Assembly (NCBI GenBank): GCA_963837105.1
Contig: CAWIMG010000026.1
Location: 248,001 to 312,000 of the forward strand
DNA length: 64,000 nt
Source: UBA9676 sp963837105
GTDB taxonomy: Bacteria; Actinomycetota; Actinomycetes; Streptosporangiales; Streptosporangiaceae
Direction: 5' to 3'
In this document: positions 11,475 through 20,193 of the stretch, piece after piece
Layout: every line of letters starts with the position of its first letter
Position numbering within the stretch: the first letter of the stretch is position 1
Notes under the pieces: model-generated
Database searches by the model: none
The model's input: only the letters and a program-made list of their open reading frames with translations
Told to the model about the DNA's origin: nothing
Made by a program: the position numbers and the translations under genes

Positions 11475-12837
11475 GTGCACAGTGTCGATGCGGTCACCGA
11501 GCAGATGATCAGGTCCGTGCTGGCGTACGCGGAGAACCGGCTGCGGCTGGAGCCGGTCCCGCTGGACCGGGGCTCGCGCGATCCCGCCGAACTGGACGCG
11601 GCGATGGCCGGGCTGCTCGGCGACGAGCCGCACAATGCCGATCAGGTGCTGGGGGTCTACGCGTCGGTGGTGGCACCGGCCGTGATCTCGGCCGACAGCC
11701 CGCGTTTCCTCGGTTTCATCCCGGCCGCGCCGACCAAGGCGTCGCTGCTGTTCGACATGCTCGTGTCGTGCGCTTCCATCCAGGGCACGTCCTGGCTGGA
11801 GGCGGCCGGCGCGATCCACGCCGAGAACCAGGTGCTGCGGCTGATCGCCGACCGGGCCGGGCTGCCTGCGGGTGCGGGCGGATGTTTCGTCTCCGGTGGC
11901 TCTGCCGCCAACCTGTCGGCGCTGGTCGTCGCCAGGGAGGTGGCCAGACCGCCGGGCGGGGCCGGCCGCTGCCGGCCGCCGATGGCGGGTCGTGGTCAGC
12001 GAGGATGCCCACTCCTCGGTGGTGAGCACGCTGCGGATCCTGGATGTGGACGCGCTGACCGTCCGCACGGCCGATCACCGGCTGACCGGGGACGCGGTGC
12101 GGGCCGCGGTGGCGAGCGACGGCGACCCAGGGTCACTGGCCGCGATCGTGGCCACCGCCGGCACGACCAACGCGGGCATCATCGATGATCTGGCTGGCCT
12201 GGCTGCCGCCGCCCGCGACCTGGGGGTGTGGTTCCACGTGGACGGCGCCTACGGCGGCGCCGGCCTGTTCGCGCCCAGCGTGCGGGCCAGGTATGCCGGC
12301 ATCGAGCACGCCGACTCACTGGTCGTGGACCCGCACAAGTGGCTGTTCGCGCCGTTCGACTGCGCCGGGCTGCTCTACCGGGACCCGGCGCTCGCCCGGT
12401 CGGTGCACCGGCAGGAGGCGTCCTACCTGGATGTCATCCACGACCAGCCGTCGGAGTGGAACCCGGCCGACTACGCCTACCACCTGACCCGGCGGGCCCG
12501 CGGGCTGCCGCTGTGGTTCTCGCTGTGCGTGCACGGGGTGGCGGCCTACAGCGAGGCGATCGAGGCGGCGATCTCGCTCGCCCGCCAGACCGCCGCCGAG
12601 ATCCGGAACCGCCCGCAGCTGGAGCTGATCCGGGAACCGGAACTGGGGATCGTGCTGTTCCGCCGCCGCGGCTGGCCGGCCGATCGGTACGGGCAGTGGG
12701 CCGACCAGTTGCTGCGCGACCAGGTGGCGTTCATCCCGCCGTCGGCGTGGGAGGGCGAGACCGTGGCCCGGTTCGCCTTCCTGCACCCGCACACGTCGAT
12801 GGACCTGGTCCGGGAGGTCCTGGGCCGGATGGGCTAG
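11475..12837 (+). pseudogene. Group II PLP-dependent (aromatic-L-amino-acid type) decarboxylase, frameshifted
   Basis: Two frames together make one ~450-residue PLP decarboxylase. The first part (GTG 11475) has SPRFLGFIPAAPTKASLL, QGTSWLEAAGAIHAENQVL and the cofactor-phosphate loop CFVSGGSAANLSAL. Between about 11943 and 11985, in a GC-rich run, the frame shifts by +1 and continues with VVVSEDAHSSV, ATAGTTNAGIIDDL, FHVDGAYGGAG and the Schiff-base lysine in VDPHKWLFAPFDC, ending at TAG 12835-12837. All catalytic elements are intact apart from the shift, so the lesion is either recent or a sequencing error in a GC run. If functional, it would decarboxylate an aromatic or acidic amino acid to an amine. 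Its 3' neighbour starts 35 bases on. Confidence 0.8.
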
Positions 12838-12872
12838 CACCCATGCCGGCGAGGCTTGCCAGACTGGGCGGC

Positions 12873-13787
12873 ATGACGCGCTATATCGGTTCCGGTCCCT
12901 ACTGCTACGCCAACTGCCTGGCCATGGTCATGGCGGACGGGACCGATCCGGGGCTGCTGGAGGTGCTCACCGGCGCGCCGTTCGGCATCCAGCTGCTGGC
13001 CGGGGAACGGCCGCTGTTCGATCCGCTGGGCTGGGACCCGGAGGCCGGCATCGACGCGGCGCTGGGCCTGCTCGGCTGGTCGTGTCAGCGCCGTCACGGC
13101 GGCGGCGCGGACGCGGCGCTGGCCCGGCTGCGCCACGCCGTCGGTGAGGGACCGGTCCTGGCCGGGCCGGTGGAGCTGGGCCTCCTCGGCCACCATCCCG
13201 GGACCCGGGCCGCCATCGGGGCCGACCACTACCTGCTGGTCTTCGCGGCCGCGGACGGTCTGGTCCGCTTCCACGACCCGCATGGTCACCCGTACGCCAC
13301 GCTGCCATGGCCAGACTTCGCCGCCGCCTGGCGGGGCGAGTCGATCGGCTATACGGCCGACGAGTACGTGATGCGCAACGGCTTCCGCCGGGCCCGGACG
13401 GTCGCCCCGCTCGACGCGCTGCGGGCGAGTGTCCCGGCGGCGGCCGGGTGGCTGCACGGCAAGCCGGGGCAGGCACCGCCGGGCTCGCTCGGCGGCGCCG
13501 ACGCGGCCCTGGCGATGGCCGATCTGGCTGAACGGGGCCTGACCGATGGGCAGCGGGCGGACCTGGTGTGGTTCGCCGTCCGGGTCGGCGCCCGGCGGCT
13601 GGCCGATGCCGGGTACTGGCTCGGCCAGATCGGGCTGGCCAGTGCCGCCGTAGTGGCCGGCCGCCAGGCGCGGCTGGTGGGCGGCCTCCAGTACCCGCTC
13701 GTCACCGGGGACGACGCTGCGGTGGCCGCTGCCCTCCGCGCTCTGGCCCCGACCTACCACGAGCTGGCCCAGGCGCTGAGCCAGTGA
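12873..13787 (+). CDS. Papain-fold-like (BtrH N-terminal/C39-like) protein of unknown substrate
   Basis: About 304 residues. The N-terminal GPYCYANCLAMVM offers a Cys followed by a helix. GADHYLLVF gives a His about 115 residues later, and VRFHDPHGHPYATL gives the Asp. This Cys-His-Asp order and spacing is that of papain-fold acyltransferases and peptidases such as the BtrH N-terminal domain. The C-terminal ~120 residues are helical and unassigned. ATG 12873 (MTRYIGSG) is preferred; an in-frame ATG at 12843 would add ten residues with no better ribosome site. It follows the decarboxylase gene by 35 bases, so a joint job such as acyl transfer onto an amine is possible but speculative. Fold assignment is by motif only. 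Confidence 0.55.
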   Translation: MTRYIGSGPYCYANCLAMVMADGTDPGLLEVLTGAPFGIQLLAGERPLFDPLGWDPEAGIDAALGLLGWSCQRRHGGGADAALARLRHAVGEGPVLAGPVELGLLGHHPGTRAAIGADHYLLVFAAADGLVRFHDPHGHPYATLPWPDFAAAWRGESIGYTADEYVMRNGFRRARTVAPLDALRASVPAAAGWLHGKPGQAPPGSLGGADAALAMADLAERGLTDGQRADLVWFAVRVGARRLADAGYWLGQIGLASAAVVAGRQARLVGGLQYPLVTGDDAAVAAALRALAPTYHELAQALSQ

Positions 13788-13807
13788 GCCCGGCAACGAG
13801 GAGAGCC

Positions 13808-14434
13808 ATGGATTTCCCGCGTGACATCCCGGTGCTCAACGGTGCGCTGGTCCGGCTGGAACCGCTCGCGCCGGATCACGCCGCCGGCCTGGCGGCCGCC
13901 GCCGGGCAGGACCGGGACAGCTTCGCCTTCACCCATGTCCCGCGGGACTGGCAGATGGCGGACTACCTGGCCGCCCATTTCGAGCGGGCGAAGACCGGCT
14001 CGATGGCGCCGTTCGCCCAGATCCGTGTGCGGGATGGCCAGGCCGTCGGGGTGACCACGTACTGGGAGCCCCGGTTCTGGCCCGGCCACACCGACCTGTG
14101 CGCGATCGAGATCGGCTGGACCTGGCTGGCCGCTTCGGCCCAGCGGACGGGCATCAACACCGAGGCGAAACTGCTGCTGCTGGAATACGCGTTCGGCACG
14201 CTGGGTGTGGCCAGGGTCGACTTCAAGACCGATGCCCGCAACCAGCAGTCCCGGCGGGCACTGGCGCGGCTGGGCGCGCAGTTCGAGGGTGTCCTCCGGC
14301 AGTGGTCGCCCTCGCATGTGCCGGGCGAGGAAGGCAGGCTGCGCGACTCGGCGATGTTCTCGGTCATCGCCAGCGAGTGGCCCGCCGTCCGGGCCGGCTT
14401 GCGCACCCGGCTGGACCGGCCGGGTGACCGCTGA
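13808..14434 (+). CDS. GNAT-family N-acetyltransferase (RimJ/RimL type)
   Basis: 208 residues with the RimJ/L-like layout: an N-terminal strand LVRLEPLAPDHAAGL, a central EIGWTWLAASAQRTGINTEAKLLLL (the beta-4 and pyrophosphate-binding segment, with QRTGINTE in place of the usual RGTG), then VARVDFKTDARNQQSRRALARLGAQFEGVLR, which is the Asn-x-x-Ser helix that binds CoA. ATG 13808 follows ACGAGGAGAG by about six bases. It transfers an acetyl group from acetyl-CoA to an amine on an unknown acceptor, most likely a protein N-terminus or a small molecule. It lies 20 bases after the papain-fold gene and probably shares its transcript. Confidence 0.8.
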   Translation: MDFPRDIPVLNGALVRLEPLAPDHAAGLAAAAGQDRDSFAFTHVPRDWQMADYLAAHFERAKTGSMAPFAQIRVRDGQAVGVTTYWEPRFWPGHTDLCAIEIGWTWLAASAQRTGINTEAKLLLLEYAFGTLGVARVDFKTDARNQQSRRALARLGAQFEGVLRQWSPSHVPGEEGRLRDSAMFSVIASEWPAVRAGLRTRLDRPGDR

Positions 14435-14527
14435 CCCCGCCTCCTCCTCCGGCGGCGCGCGCCTGGTCCCGGGGGGGCGTGCCGCGGCTCCTGGAATGCC
14501 GGTGCCGCCGGGCAGGTTGGCCCGGAC

Positions 14528-14935
14528 ATGAGCGCGTTCACCGACCCCGAACTCGACTACCTCGCTGGCCAGCGCCTGGGCCGGATCGCGACGGTTGGCC
14601 CGGACGGGCAGCCGCATGTGGTGCCCACCTCGTTCCGGTACAACGCCGAGCACGATGCGATCGACGTGGGCGGCCTGCGGATGAGCCAGACCAAGAAGCT
14701 CCGTGACGTGCAGCGCACCGGCCGGGCCAGCATCGTGATCGACGACGTGCTGCCGCCCTGGCAGCCCCGCATGATCGAGATACGTGGCACCGCGGCCGTG
14801 CTCCCCACCGGGGGCAAGGCGTTCGGGGACCGCTTCGAGGACACGATCGTCCGGATCCAGCCGACGCGGATCATCTCGTTCGGCATCGACCCGGGCGAGG
14901 CGGGGACCCGGGCGCGGTCGGTCCCGGCCAGCTGA
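14528..14935 (+). CDS. PPOX-class (pyridoxamine-phosphate-oxidase fold) F420/flavin-dependent protein
   Basis: 135-residue split-barrel protein. It opens LDYLAGQRLGRIATVGPDGQPHVVPTS, the conserved first strand pair of the PPOX/F420-dependent family, then GGLRMSQTKKLRDVQRTGRASIVIDD and IEIRGTAAVLP. The length is that of the single-domain class. Members bind F420, FMN or heme as dimers and reduce small molecules; the cofactor cannot be read from sequence. ATG 14528 is the only good start. An AACCGGTG-type ribosome site is not apparent; the upstream bases are GGCAGGTTGGCCCGGAC. There is no clear operon link with its neighbours. Confidence 0.82.
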   Translation: MSAFTDPELDYLAGQRLGRIATVGPDGQPHVVPTSFRYNAEHDAIDVGGLRMSQTKKLRDVQRTGRASIVIDDVLPPWQPRMIEIRGTAAVLPTGGKAFGDRFEDTIVRIQPTRIISFGIDPGEAGTRARSVPAS

Positions 14936-14951
14936 CCCGCGGCGCCGGTGG

Positions 14952-15509
14952 TCAGCGGCCTGCCAGGAGCAGCCGGAACACCAGCAGCCTGAGCTGGTTC
15001 ACCTGCCAGTCCCGGCTGGGCTGACGGGTATAGCCGCGCCGCCGGTAGAGGCGGTGAGCCGCGCGCATGCCCGGGTCGGTCGACAAGACCACGGCGGTGC
15101 AGCCACGCTCCGCGGCGATGGCCTCGCAGGCCGCCATCAGGCGGTCACCGATGCCCTGGCCGCGCGCCTCCCCGGCGACGGCGAGCATCCGGACCTCGAT
15201 CTCGCCGGGCCGGCAGACGCCCGCGAACCGGGTGCCCGGCAGCGCGACAGTGACAGTGCCCACGATGGTGCCGGGGCCGGTGGCCGTGCCCGGACCGGCC
15301 GGGCCGGAGCCGGTGGCGGCGCCGCCCATGACCGCGACGAGGACGATCGCCTTCTCGACCCGGGAACGGCCGTCCCGCAGTTGCGGCGCGTAATTGTCGC
15401 TGGCCCACCCGCCCTGCCGGTAGACCCGTTCGGTCAGCACTCCCACCGGCTCGGCGTCGGCCAGCCCGGCCCGCCGGATCACGATCTGTCCCCCGTCCCG
15501 GTCCGGCAT
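14952..15509 (-). CDS. GNAT-family N-acetyltransferase
   Basis: 185 residues. The acetyl-CoA site is MLAVAGEARGQGIGDRLMAAC, the R/Q-x-x-G-x-G/A motif. It is followed by CTAVVLSTDPGMRAAHRLYRRRGYTRQPSRDW, a typical beta-6/beta-7 end. A Gly/Pro/Thr-rich insertion (GSGPAGPGTATGPGTIVG) sits before the motif and is probably a flexible loop. ATG 15509 (MPDRDGGQIVIRRAG) places the first beta strand correctly; the open frame upstream overlaps the divergent acyl-CoA dehydrogenase gene. It is convergent with the PPOX gene. The acceptor is unknown. Confidence 0.8.
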   Translation of the reverse strand: MPDRDGGQIVIRRAGLADAEPVGVLTERVYRQGGWASDNYAPQLRDGRSRVEKAIVLVAVMGGAATGSGPAGPGTATGPGTIVGTVTVALPGTRFAGVCRPGEIEVRMLAVAGEARGQGIGDRLMAACEAIAAERGCTAVVLSTDPGMRAAHRLYRRRGYTRQPSRDWQVNQLRLLVFRLLLAGR

Positions 15510-15599
15510 GATGTCAAGTCTCCAGCAGCGTGGGAGTACCTGGGCCACCAGCCGGGCCGGCCGCGGCGCACGAGCGCACCGAACAGGGAGTGAGCAGGC

Positions 15600-16757
15600 A
15601 TGGATGAGCTGAACGAGGACGAACAGGCCATGGTCGGGCTCGTCCGCGACTTCGTCAACCGTGACGTCAGACCGGTCGCACGCGAACTGGAGCACGCCAA
15701 CACCTACCCTGGCCAGCTCATCGAGCAGATGAAGCAGCTGGGCATCTTCGGGCTGGCCATCCCCGAGCCCTGGGGCGACGCGCGGGTCAGCACGTCCTGC
15801 TACGCGCTGATCACCGAGGAGCTGGCCCGCGGGTGGATGAGCCTGGCCGGGGCGATGGGCGGCCACACCGTCGTCGCCAGGCTGATCGGTGAGTTCGGGA
15901 CCGAGCAGCAGCAGCGCGCCTACCTGCCGCGGATGGCCACCGGTGAGCTCCGGGCCGCGATGGCACTGACCGAGCCCGGCGGCGGGTCGGACCTGCAGGC
16001 ACTGCGGACCCGGGCCCGCCGGGATGGCAGGTCATACGTCCTCGACGGATCGAAGACCTGGATCACCAACGCCCGCCGGGCCGGGCTGATCGCGGTGCTG
16101 TGCAAGACCGACCCGGCGGCGCAGCCCGCCTACGCGGGCATCAGCATCATCCTGGCCGAGCCCGGCCCGGGCTTCGCCGTCTCGCGTGACCTGCCCAAGC
16201 TCGGCTACAAGGGTGTGGAGAGCTGCGAGCTCACCTTCGACGGCTACCGGGTGCCGCAGGCGGCGCTGCTCGGCGGCCGCGAGGGCGAGGGGTTCGCGCA
16301 GATGATGCGCGGCCTGGAGATCGGCCGGATCCAGGTCGCCGCCCGGGCAGTGGGCGTCGGCCAGGCCGCGCTGGACGACGCACTACGCTACGCCCAGCAG
16401 CGGCAGGCCTTCGGCCGGCCGATCTGGCAGCACCAGTCGGTCGGCAACTATCTGGCCGACATGGCCACCAAGCTCGCCGCCGCCCGCCAGCTGGTGCTGT
16501 ACGCGGCACGGTGCTACGACTCCGGGCGGCGGGCGGACCTGGAAGCGGGCATGGCCAAGCTGTTCGCCTCCGAGATTGCGATGGAGGTCGCCCTGGACGC
16601 GGTCCGCATCCACGGCGGCTACGGCTACTCCACCGAGTTCGACGTCGAGCGCTACTTCCGGGACGCGCCGCTGATGATCGTCGGCGAGGGCACCAACGAG
16701 ATCCAGCGCACCATCATCGCCCGCCAGCTTGTCCAGCGCCATCCGGCCGCCTCGTGA
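15600..16757 (+). CDS. Acyl-CoA dehydrogenase
   Basis: 385-residue FAD flavoenzyme that introduces a C2-C3 double bond into an acyl-CoA and passes electrons to ETF. It shows the FAD/substrate loop MALTEPGGGSDLQAL (about residues 120-134), KTWITNARRAG, the helix RYAQQRQAFGRPIWQHQSV, and the C-terminal VRIHGGYGYSTEFDVERYFRD plus GEGTNEIQR, where the Glu is the usual catalytic base. ATG 15600 follows GGGAGTGAGCAGGC. The stop overlaps the CoA-transferase GTG (GTGA), and ornithine-cyclodeaminase-family protein is third, so a three-gene operon degrades a particular acid. The substrate chain is not readable; a short or branched carboxylate activated by the neighbouring CoA-transferase is likely. Confidence 0.9.
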   Translation: MDELNEDEQAMVGLVRDFVNRDVRPVARELEHANTYPGQLIEQMKQLGIFGLAIPEPWGDARVSTSCYALITEELARGWMSLAGAMGGHTVVARLIGEFGTEQQQRAYLPRMATGELRAAMALTEPGGGSDLQALRTRARRDGRSYVLDGSKTWITNARRAGLIAVLCKTDPAAQPAYAGISIILAEPGPGFAVSRDLPKLGYKGVESCELTFDGYRVPQAALLGGREGEGFAQMMRGLEIGRIQVAARAVGVGQAALDDALRYAQQRQAFGRPIWQHQSVGNYLADMATKLAAARQLVLYAARCYDSGRRADLEAGMAKLFASEIAMEVALDAVRIHGGYGYSTEFDVERYFRDAPLMIVGEGTNEIQRTIIARQLVQRHPAAS

Positions 16758-17956
16758 CCGGCCAGGCTGCCGTGCCGGCCGTGCCGGGCCCGGACGCCGG
16801 GCCGGCGCTGCCGCTCACCGGGGTCACCGTCGTCGCCCTGGAGCAGGCGGTCGCGGTGCCGTTCGCCACCCGGCAGCTGGCCGACCTCGGCGCCCGGGTC
16901 ATCAAGATCGAACGGCCGGGCACCGGCGACTTCGCCCGCGGCTACGACCGGACGGTGCTCGGCCAGGCCAGCTACTTCGTCTGGCTGAACCGGGGCAAGG
17001 AGTCGGTGACCCTGGACATCAAGACCGCCAGCGGCCAGTCGGCACTGGCCGCCCTGCTGGCCCGGGCCGACGTGTTCGTGCAGAACCTCGCACCCGGCGC
17101 GGCCGGGCGGCTGGGGCTCAGCGCCGGGCGTCTGCTCACCCGTCATCCGCGGCTGATCTGCTGCTCAGTCTCCGGGTACGGGCCGGACGGCCCGTACGCC
17201 GGGAAGAAGGCCTATGACCTGCTGGTGCAGTGCGAGGCCGGGCTGCTGTCGGTCACCGGCACGCCAGCCCAGCCGTGCAAGGCAGGCATCTCGGTGGCCG
17301 ACATCGCCGCCGGGATGTACGCCTACAGCGGGGTGCTCGCCGCCCTGTACGAGCGGGAGCGCACCGGCCGGGGCGGCAGCTTCGAGGTGTCGCTGCTCGA
17401 CGCGCTGGGCGAGTGGATGAGCCAGCCCGTCTACTACACGGTCTATGGCGGGCTGGAACCGCAGCGCACCGCAGCCCGGCACGCGTCCATCTCGCCCTAC
17501 GGCCCCTACCTGGACGGGCAGGTGTTCCTCGGCCTGCAGAACGACCGTGAGTGGGCGGTGCTGTGCGAGCGGGTGCTGGGGCGGCCGGACCTGATCACCG
17601 ACGAGCGGTTCGCCACCAACCCGGACCGGGTGGCCCACGATGGCGAGCTGACGCAGATCATCGAGGATGTGCTCGGCTCGATGACGCCCGATGAGGCCGT
17701 GGCCCGGCTGGACGCGGCCGGCATCGCCTGCGCGCGGCTGCGCACCCCGGCCGGGTTCGCCGCGCACCCGCAACTGGCGGCCAGGGACCGGTGGCGCGAG
17801 GTGGGCACCCCGGCCGGCCCGGTGCGGGCGCTGCTCCCGCCGGTGACCATGCCCGGCCGCGAGCCGGCCATGGGCGCTGTCCCCGGGCTCGGCCAGCACA
17901 CCGAGTCGGTGCTGGCCGAGTTCGGGGCCATACCGGGCCGGCCGGCTGGACAATGA
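16754..17956 (+). CDS. Class III (CaiB/BaiF) acyl-CoA transferase
   Basis: 400-residue CoA-transferase that moves CoA between carboxylates. The N-terminal fold reads GVTVVALEQAVAVPFATRQLADLGARVIKIERPG, and SVTLDIKTASG and CCSVSGYGPDGPYAGKKAYDLLVQ follow. The conserved Asp that becomes the aspartyl-CoA thioester lies in GISVADIAAGMYAYSGVLAAL. GTG 16754 overlaps the acyl-CoA dehydrogenase stop by four bases. Pairing a type III transferase with an acyl-CoA dehydrogenase is seen in carnitine, bile-acid and dicarboxylate pathways, where the transferase activates a free acid with CoA from another thioester. Which acid is acted on here is unknown. Confidence 0.88.
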   Translation: MTGQAAVPAVPGPDAGPALPLTGVTVVALEQAVAVPFATRQLADLGARVIKIERPGTGDFARGYDRTVLGQASYFVWLNRGKESVTLDIKTASGQSALAALLARADVFVQNLAPGAAGRLGLSAGRLLTRHPRLICCSVSGYGPDGPYAGKKAYDLLVQCEAGLLSVTGTPAQPCKAGISVADIAAGMYAYSGVLAALYERERTGRGGSFEVSLLDALGEWMSQPVYYTVYGGLEPQRTAARHASISPYGPYLDGQVFLGLQNDREWAVLCERVLGRPDLITDERFATNPDRVAHDGELTQIIEDVLGSMTPDEAVARLDAAGIACARLRTPAGFAAHPQLAARDRWREVGTPAGPVRALLPPVTMPGREPAMGAVPGLGQHTESVLAEFGAIPGRPAGQ

Positions 17957-17959
17957 GGC

Positions 17960-18976
17960 ATGGCGGACACCACCGCGATGCTCGTACTCACCCGCCGCGA
18001 CGTCGAGGCGCTGCTCGACCTGGACGCGCTGATCGGCGCGCTGGCACCGGCCATGGCCGACCTGAGCGCGGGCCGGGCATCGGTCCCTGACCGGGTGGCG
18101 GCGCTGGTGCCCGGGCAGGACGCGTTCCTGGCCGCGATGCCCGGCTACCTCCCCTCCGCGGACGTGCTGATGGCCAAGCTGGTGTCGCTGTTCCCGGGCA
18201 ACGCGGGCAGCGCGCTGCCCACCCACCAGGCCGTGATCGCCGTCTTCGATCCGGGGACCGGCGCGCCCGCGGCGCTGCTCGACGGCACGGCGATCACCAC
18301 GGCGCGTACCGGTGCCTGCTCGGCGCTGTCGGCCCGGCTGCTCGCCCGGGACGATGCCACGGTCCTGGCCATCCTCGGCACCGGGGAGCAGGCCCGTTCG
18401 CACGCCCGCGCCATGTGCCGGGTGAGGCCGATCCGCCAGATCCGGGTCGCGGGACGCAACCCGGCCAGGGCGGCGGACCTGGCGGCCGGGCTGGCCGCTG
18501 AGCTGGCGGTGGCGGCCCAGGCCGTGCCCTCCTACCGCGAGGCGCTGGATGGCGCCGACATCGCCTGCGCGGTCAGCCACGCGGCCGAGCCGGTCATCCG
18601 GTACGCATGGCTCTCCCCCGGCGTCCACATCACCTCGGTCGGCTTCAACCCGGCCGGGCGGGAGATCGATGACGCGACCATCGCCGCGGCGCTGGTCTGC
18701 GTGGAATCCCGGCAGGCGGCACTGGCCCCGTTCCCGGCCGGCAGCAACGATCTGCTCATCCCCATCCGGGAGGGTGTCATCACCGCTGGCCACATCCATG
18801 CCGAACTGGGCGAGCTGGTCACCGGCCGGAAACCGGGACGCGGCAGCCGCGAGCAGATCACGCTGTACAAGTCCGTCGGTGTCGCGGTCCAGGACGCCGC
18901 GGCGGCGGCGCTGGTCATCGCGGCCGCCCGGGAACGGGGGGCCGGCCAGCAGATCGACCTGTCACCGCCGCCGTGA
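17960..18976 (+). CDS. Ornithine cyclodeaminase / mu-crystallin family oxidoreductase
   Basis: 338 residues. The N-terminal substrate domain begins TRRDVEALLDLDALIGALA. The conserved LMAKLVSLFPGN and ALLDGTAITTARTGACSALSARLLAR precede the Rossmann motif LAILGTGEQARSHARA (about residues 137-152). Later segments are SVGFNPAGREID and ITLYKSVGVAVQDAAAA, all family hallmarks. Members are NAD(P)-dependent ornithine cyclodeaminases, alanine dehydrogenases or ketimine reductases. ATG 17960 begins three bases after the CoA-transferase stop, so it belongs to the same operon. That suggests the pathway starts from an amino or imino acid, for example a cyclic imine, before CoA activation. This is inference. 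Confidence 0.85.
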   Translation: MADTTAMLVLTRRDVEALLDLDALIGALAPAMADLSAGRASVPDRVAALVPGQDAFLAAMPGYLPSADVLMAKLVSLFPGNAGSALPTHQAVIAVFDPGTGAPAALLDGTAITTARTGACSALSARLLARDDATVLAILGTGEQARSHARAMCRVRPIRQIRVAGRNPARAADLAAGLAAELAVAAQAVPSYREALDGADIACAVSHAAEPVIRYAWLSPGVHITSVGFNPAGREIDDATIAAALVCVESRQAALAPFPAGSNDLLIPIREGVITAGHIHAELGELVTGRKPGRGSREQITLYKSVGVAVQDAAAAALVIAAARERGAGQQIDLSPPP

Positions 18977-19011
18977 TCGCATTGCCCGCGCGCCTGGCCC
19001 AGTCCTTGACC

Positions 19012-20037
19012 TCAGTGCTGGCTGGACTCGGCCCAGATGTTGATGCCGGCCTCGACCGCGTGCGTGTCGATCGCGGCCAGCTCGTCCGGGGCGAATTCGC
19101 GGCCATCGATCGCGGCGAGATTCTCTTCCAGCTGGGCGACGCTGCTCGCGCCGATCAGCGCCGACGTCACCCGGTCATCGCGCAGCACCCAGGCCAGTGC
19201 CAGCTGCGCCAGGGTCTGGCCGCGAGCACTGGCGATGTCGTTCAGCGCCCGCACATGGGTCATCGTCGGGGCGCTGAGCTGGTCCGGGCTGAGCGAGCCG
19301 GCCTGACTGGCCCGCGACCCGGCAGCGACGCCCGCCAGGTACCTGCTCGTCAGCAGGCCCTGGGCCAGCGGGGAGAAGGCGATGCAGCCAACTCCCTCGC
19401 GCCCGAGCACGTCGAGCAGGCCGTGCTCGATCCACCGGTTGAGCATGGAGTACGACGGCTGGTGGATCAGCAGTGGCACACCAAGCTGGCGCAGTATCCC
19501 GGCCGCCTGGACGGTCCGCTCCGCCGAATAGGAGGAGATCCCGGCGTACAGCGCCCTGCCGGACTGAACGGCGGTTGCCAGCGCGCCCATCGTCTCCGCC
19601 AGCGGGGTAGACGGGTCAAACCGGTGGCTGTAAAAGATGTCCACGTAATCCAGGCCCATCCGCCGCAGCGACTGGTCCAGGCTGGCCAGCAGGTACTTGC
19701 GGGAGCCCCACTCGCCGTAGGGGCCGGGCCACATGTCATACCCGGCCTTGGTCGAGATCACCAGCTCGTCGCGGTAGGGCCGCAGGTCCTCGGCCAGGAT
19801 CCGGCCGAAGTTCAGCTCGGCCGAGCCGTACGGTGGCCCATAGTTGTTCGCCAGGTCGAAGTGCGTGATCCCGCGGTCGAAAGCCCGGTGCACGATCGCC
19901 CGCTGGACCTCCAGCGGCGTGGTGTCACCGAAGTTCTGCCACAGGCCAAGGGAAATCACTGGCAGCCTGAGCCCGCTGTGCCCACAGCGGCGGTAGGCCA
20001 TGCCGTCGTAACGGTCAGCAGCGGCGGAATAGACCAT
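19012..20037 (-). CDS. Aldo-keto reductase (YghZ / L-glyceraldehyde-3-phosphate reductase type)
   Basis: 341-residue TIM-barrel NADPH reductase. The N-terminal YRRCGHSGLRLPVISLGLW and HFDLANNYGPPYGSAE carry the active-site Asp and Tyr. STKAGYDMWPGPYGEWGSRK contains the Lys. YVDIFYSHRFDPSTPL holds the His, and the C-terminal SALIGASSVAQLEENL is the cofactor clamp. The NYGPPYGSAE and GYDMWPGPYGEWGSRK segments are characteristic of the YghZ/AKR14 group. ATG 20037 (MVYSAAADRYDG) is used; a second ATG lies 12 codons on. The gene is divergent from the Kelch lipoprotein gene with a 156-base gap and convergent with the cyclodeaminase-family gene. It reduces small aldehydes; the natural substrate is unknown. 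Confidence 0.9.
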   Translation of the reverse strand: MVYSAAADRYDGMAYRRCGHSGLRLPVISLGLWQNFGDTTPLEVQRAIVHRAFDRGITHFDLANNYGPPYGSAELNFGRILAEDLRPYRDELVISTKAGYDMWPGPYGEWGSRKYLLASLDQSLRRMGLDYVDIFYSHRFDPSTPLAETMGALATAVQSGRALYAGISSYSAERTVQAAGILRQLGVPLLIHQPSYSMLNRWIEHGLLDVLGREGVGCIAFSPLAQGLLTSRYLAGVAAGSRASQAGSLSPDQLSAPTMTHVRALNDIASARGQTLAQLALAWVLRDDRVTSALIGASSVAQLEENLAAIDGREFAPDELAAIDTHAVEAGINIWAESSQH

Positions 20038-20193
20038 GCGAGCAGTCTCCCACTCCGCGCCTCGGCAGGCGGCCGCCGCTGGCAGCCGCCCGTGGGGGCG
20101 GGCCGCCGCCGGCCTGGCCGATCGTGCGAAGCTGATACCCGGCCTGGCCGTCGTGGGCAGCCGAGCACGCAGCGACAAGGAGGGACGGCGCCC

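Noticed and set aside
18973..20193. In-frame N-terminal extension of the Kelch lipoprotein frame
   Set aside because: It lies opposite the aldo-keto reductase gene; the signal peptide and AAGGAGGGA site place the real start at 20194.
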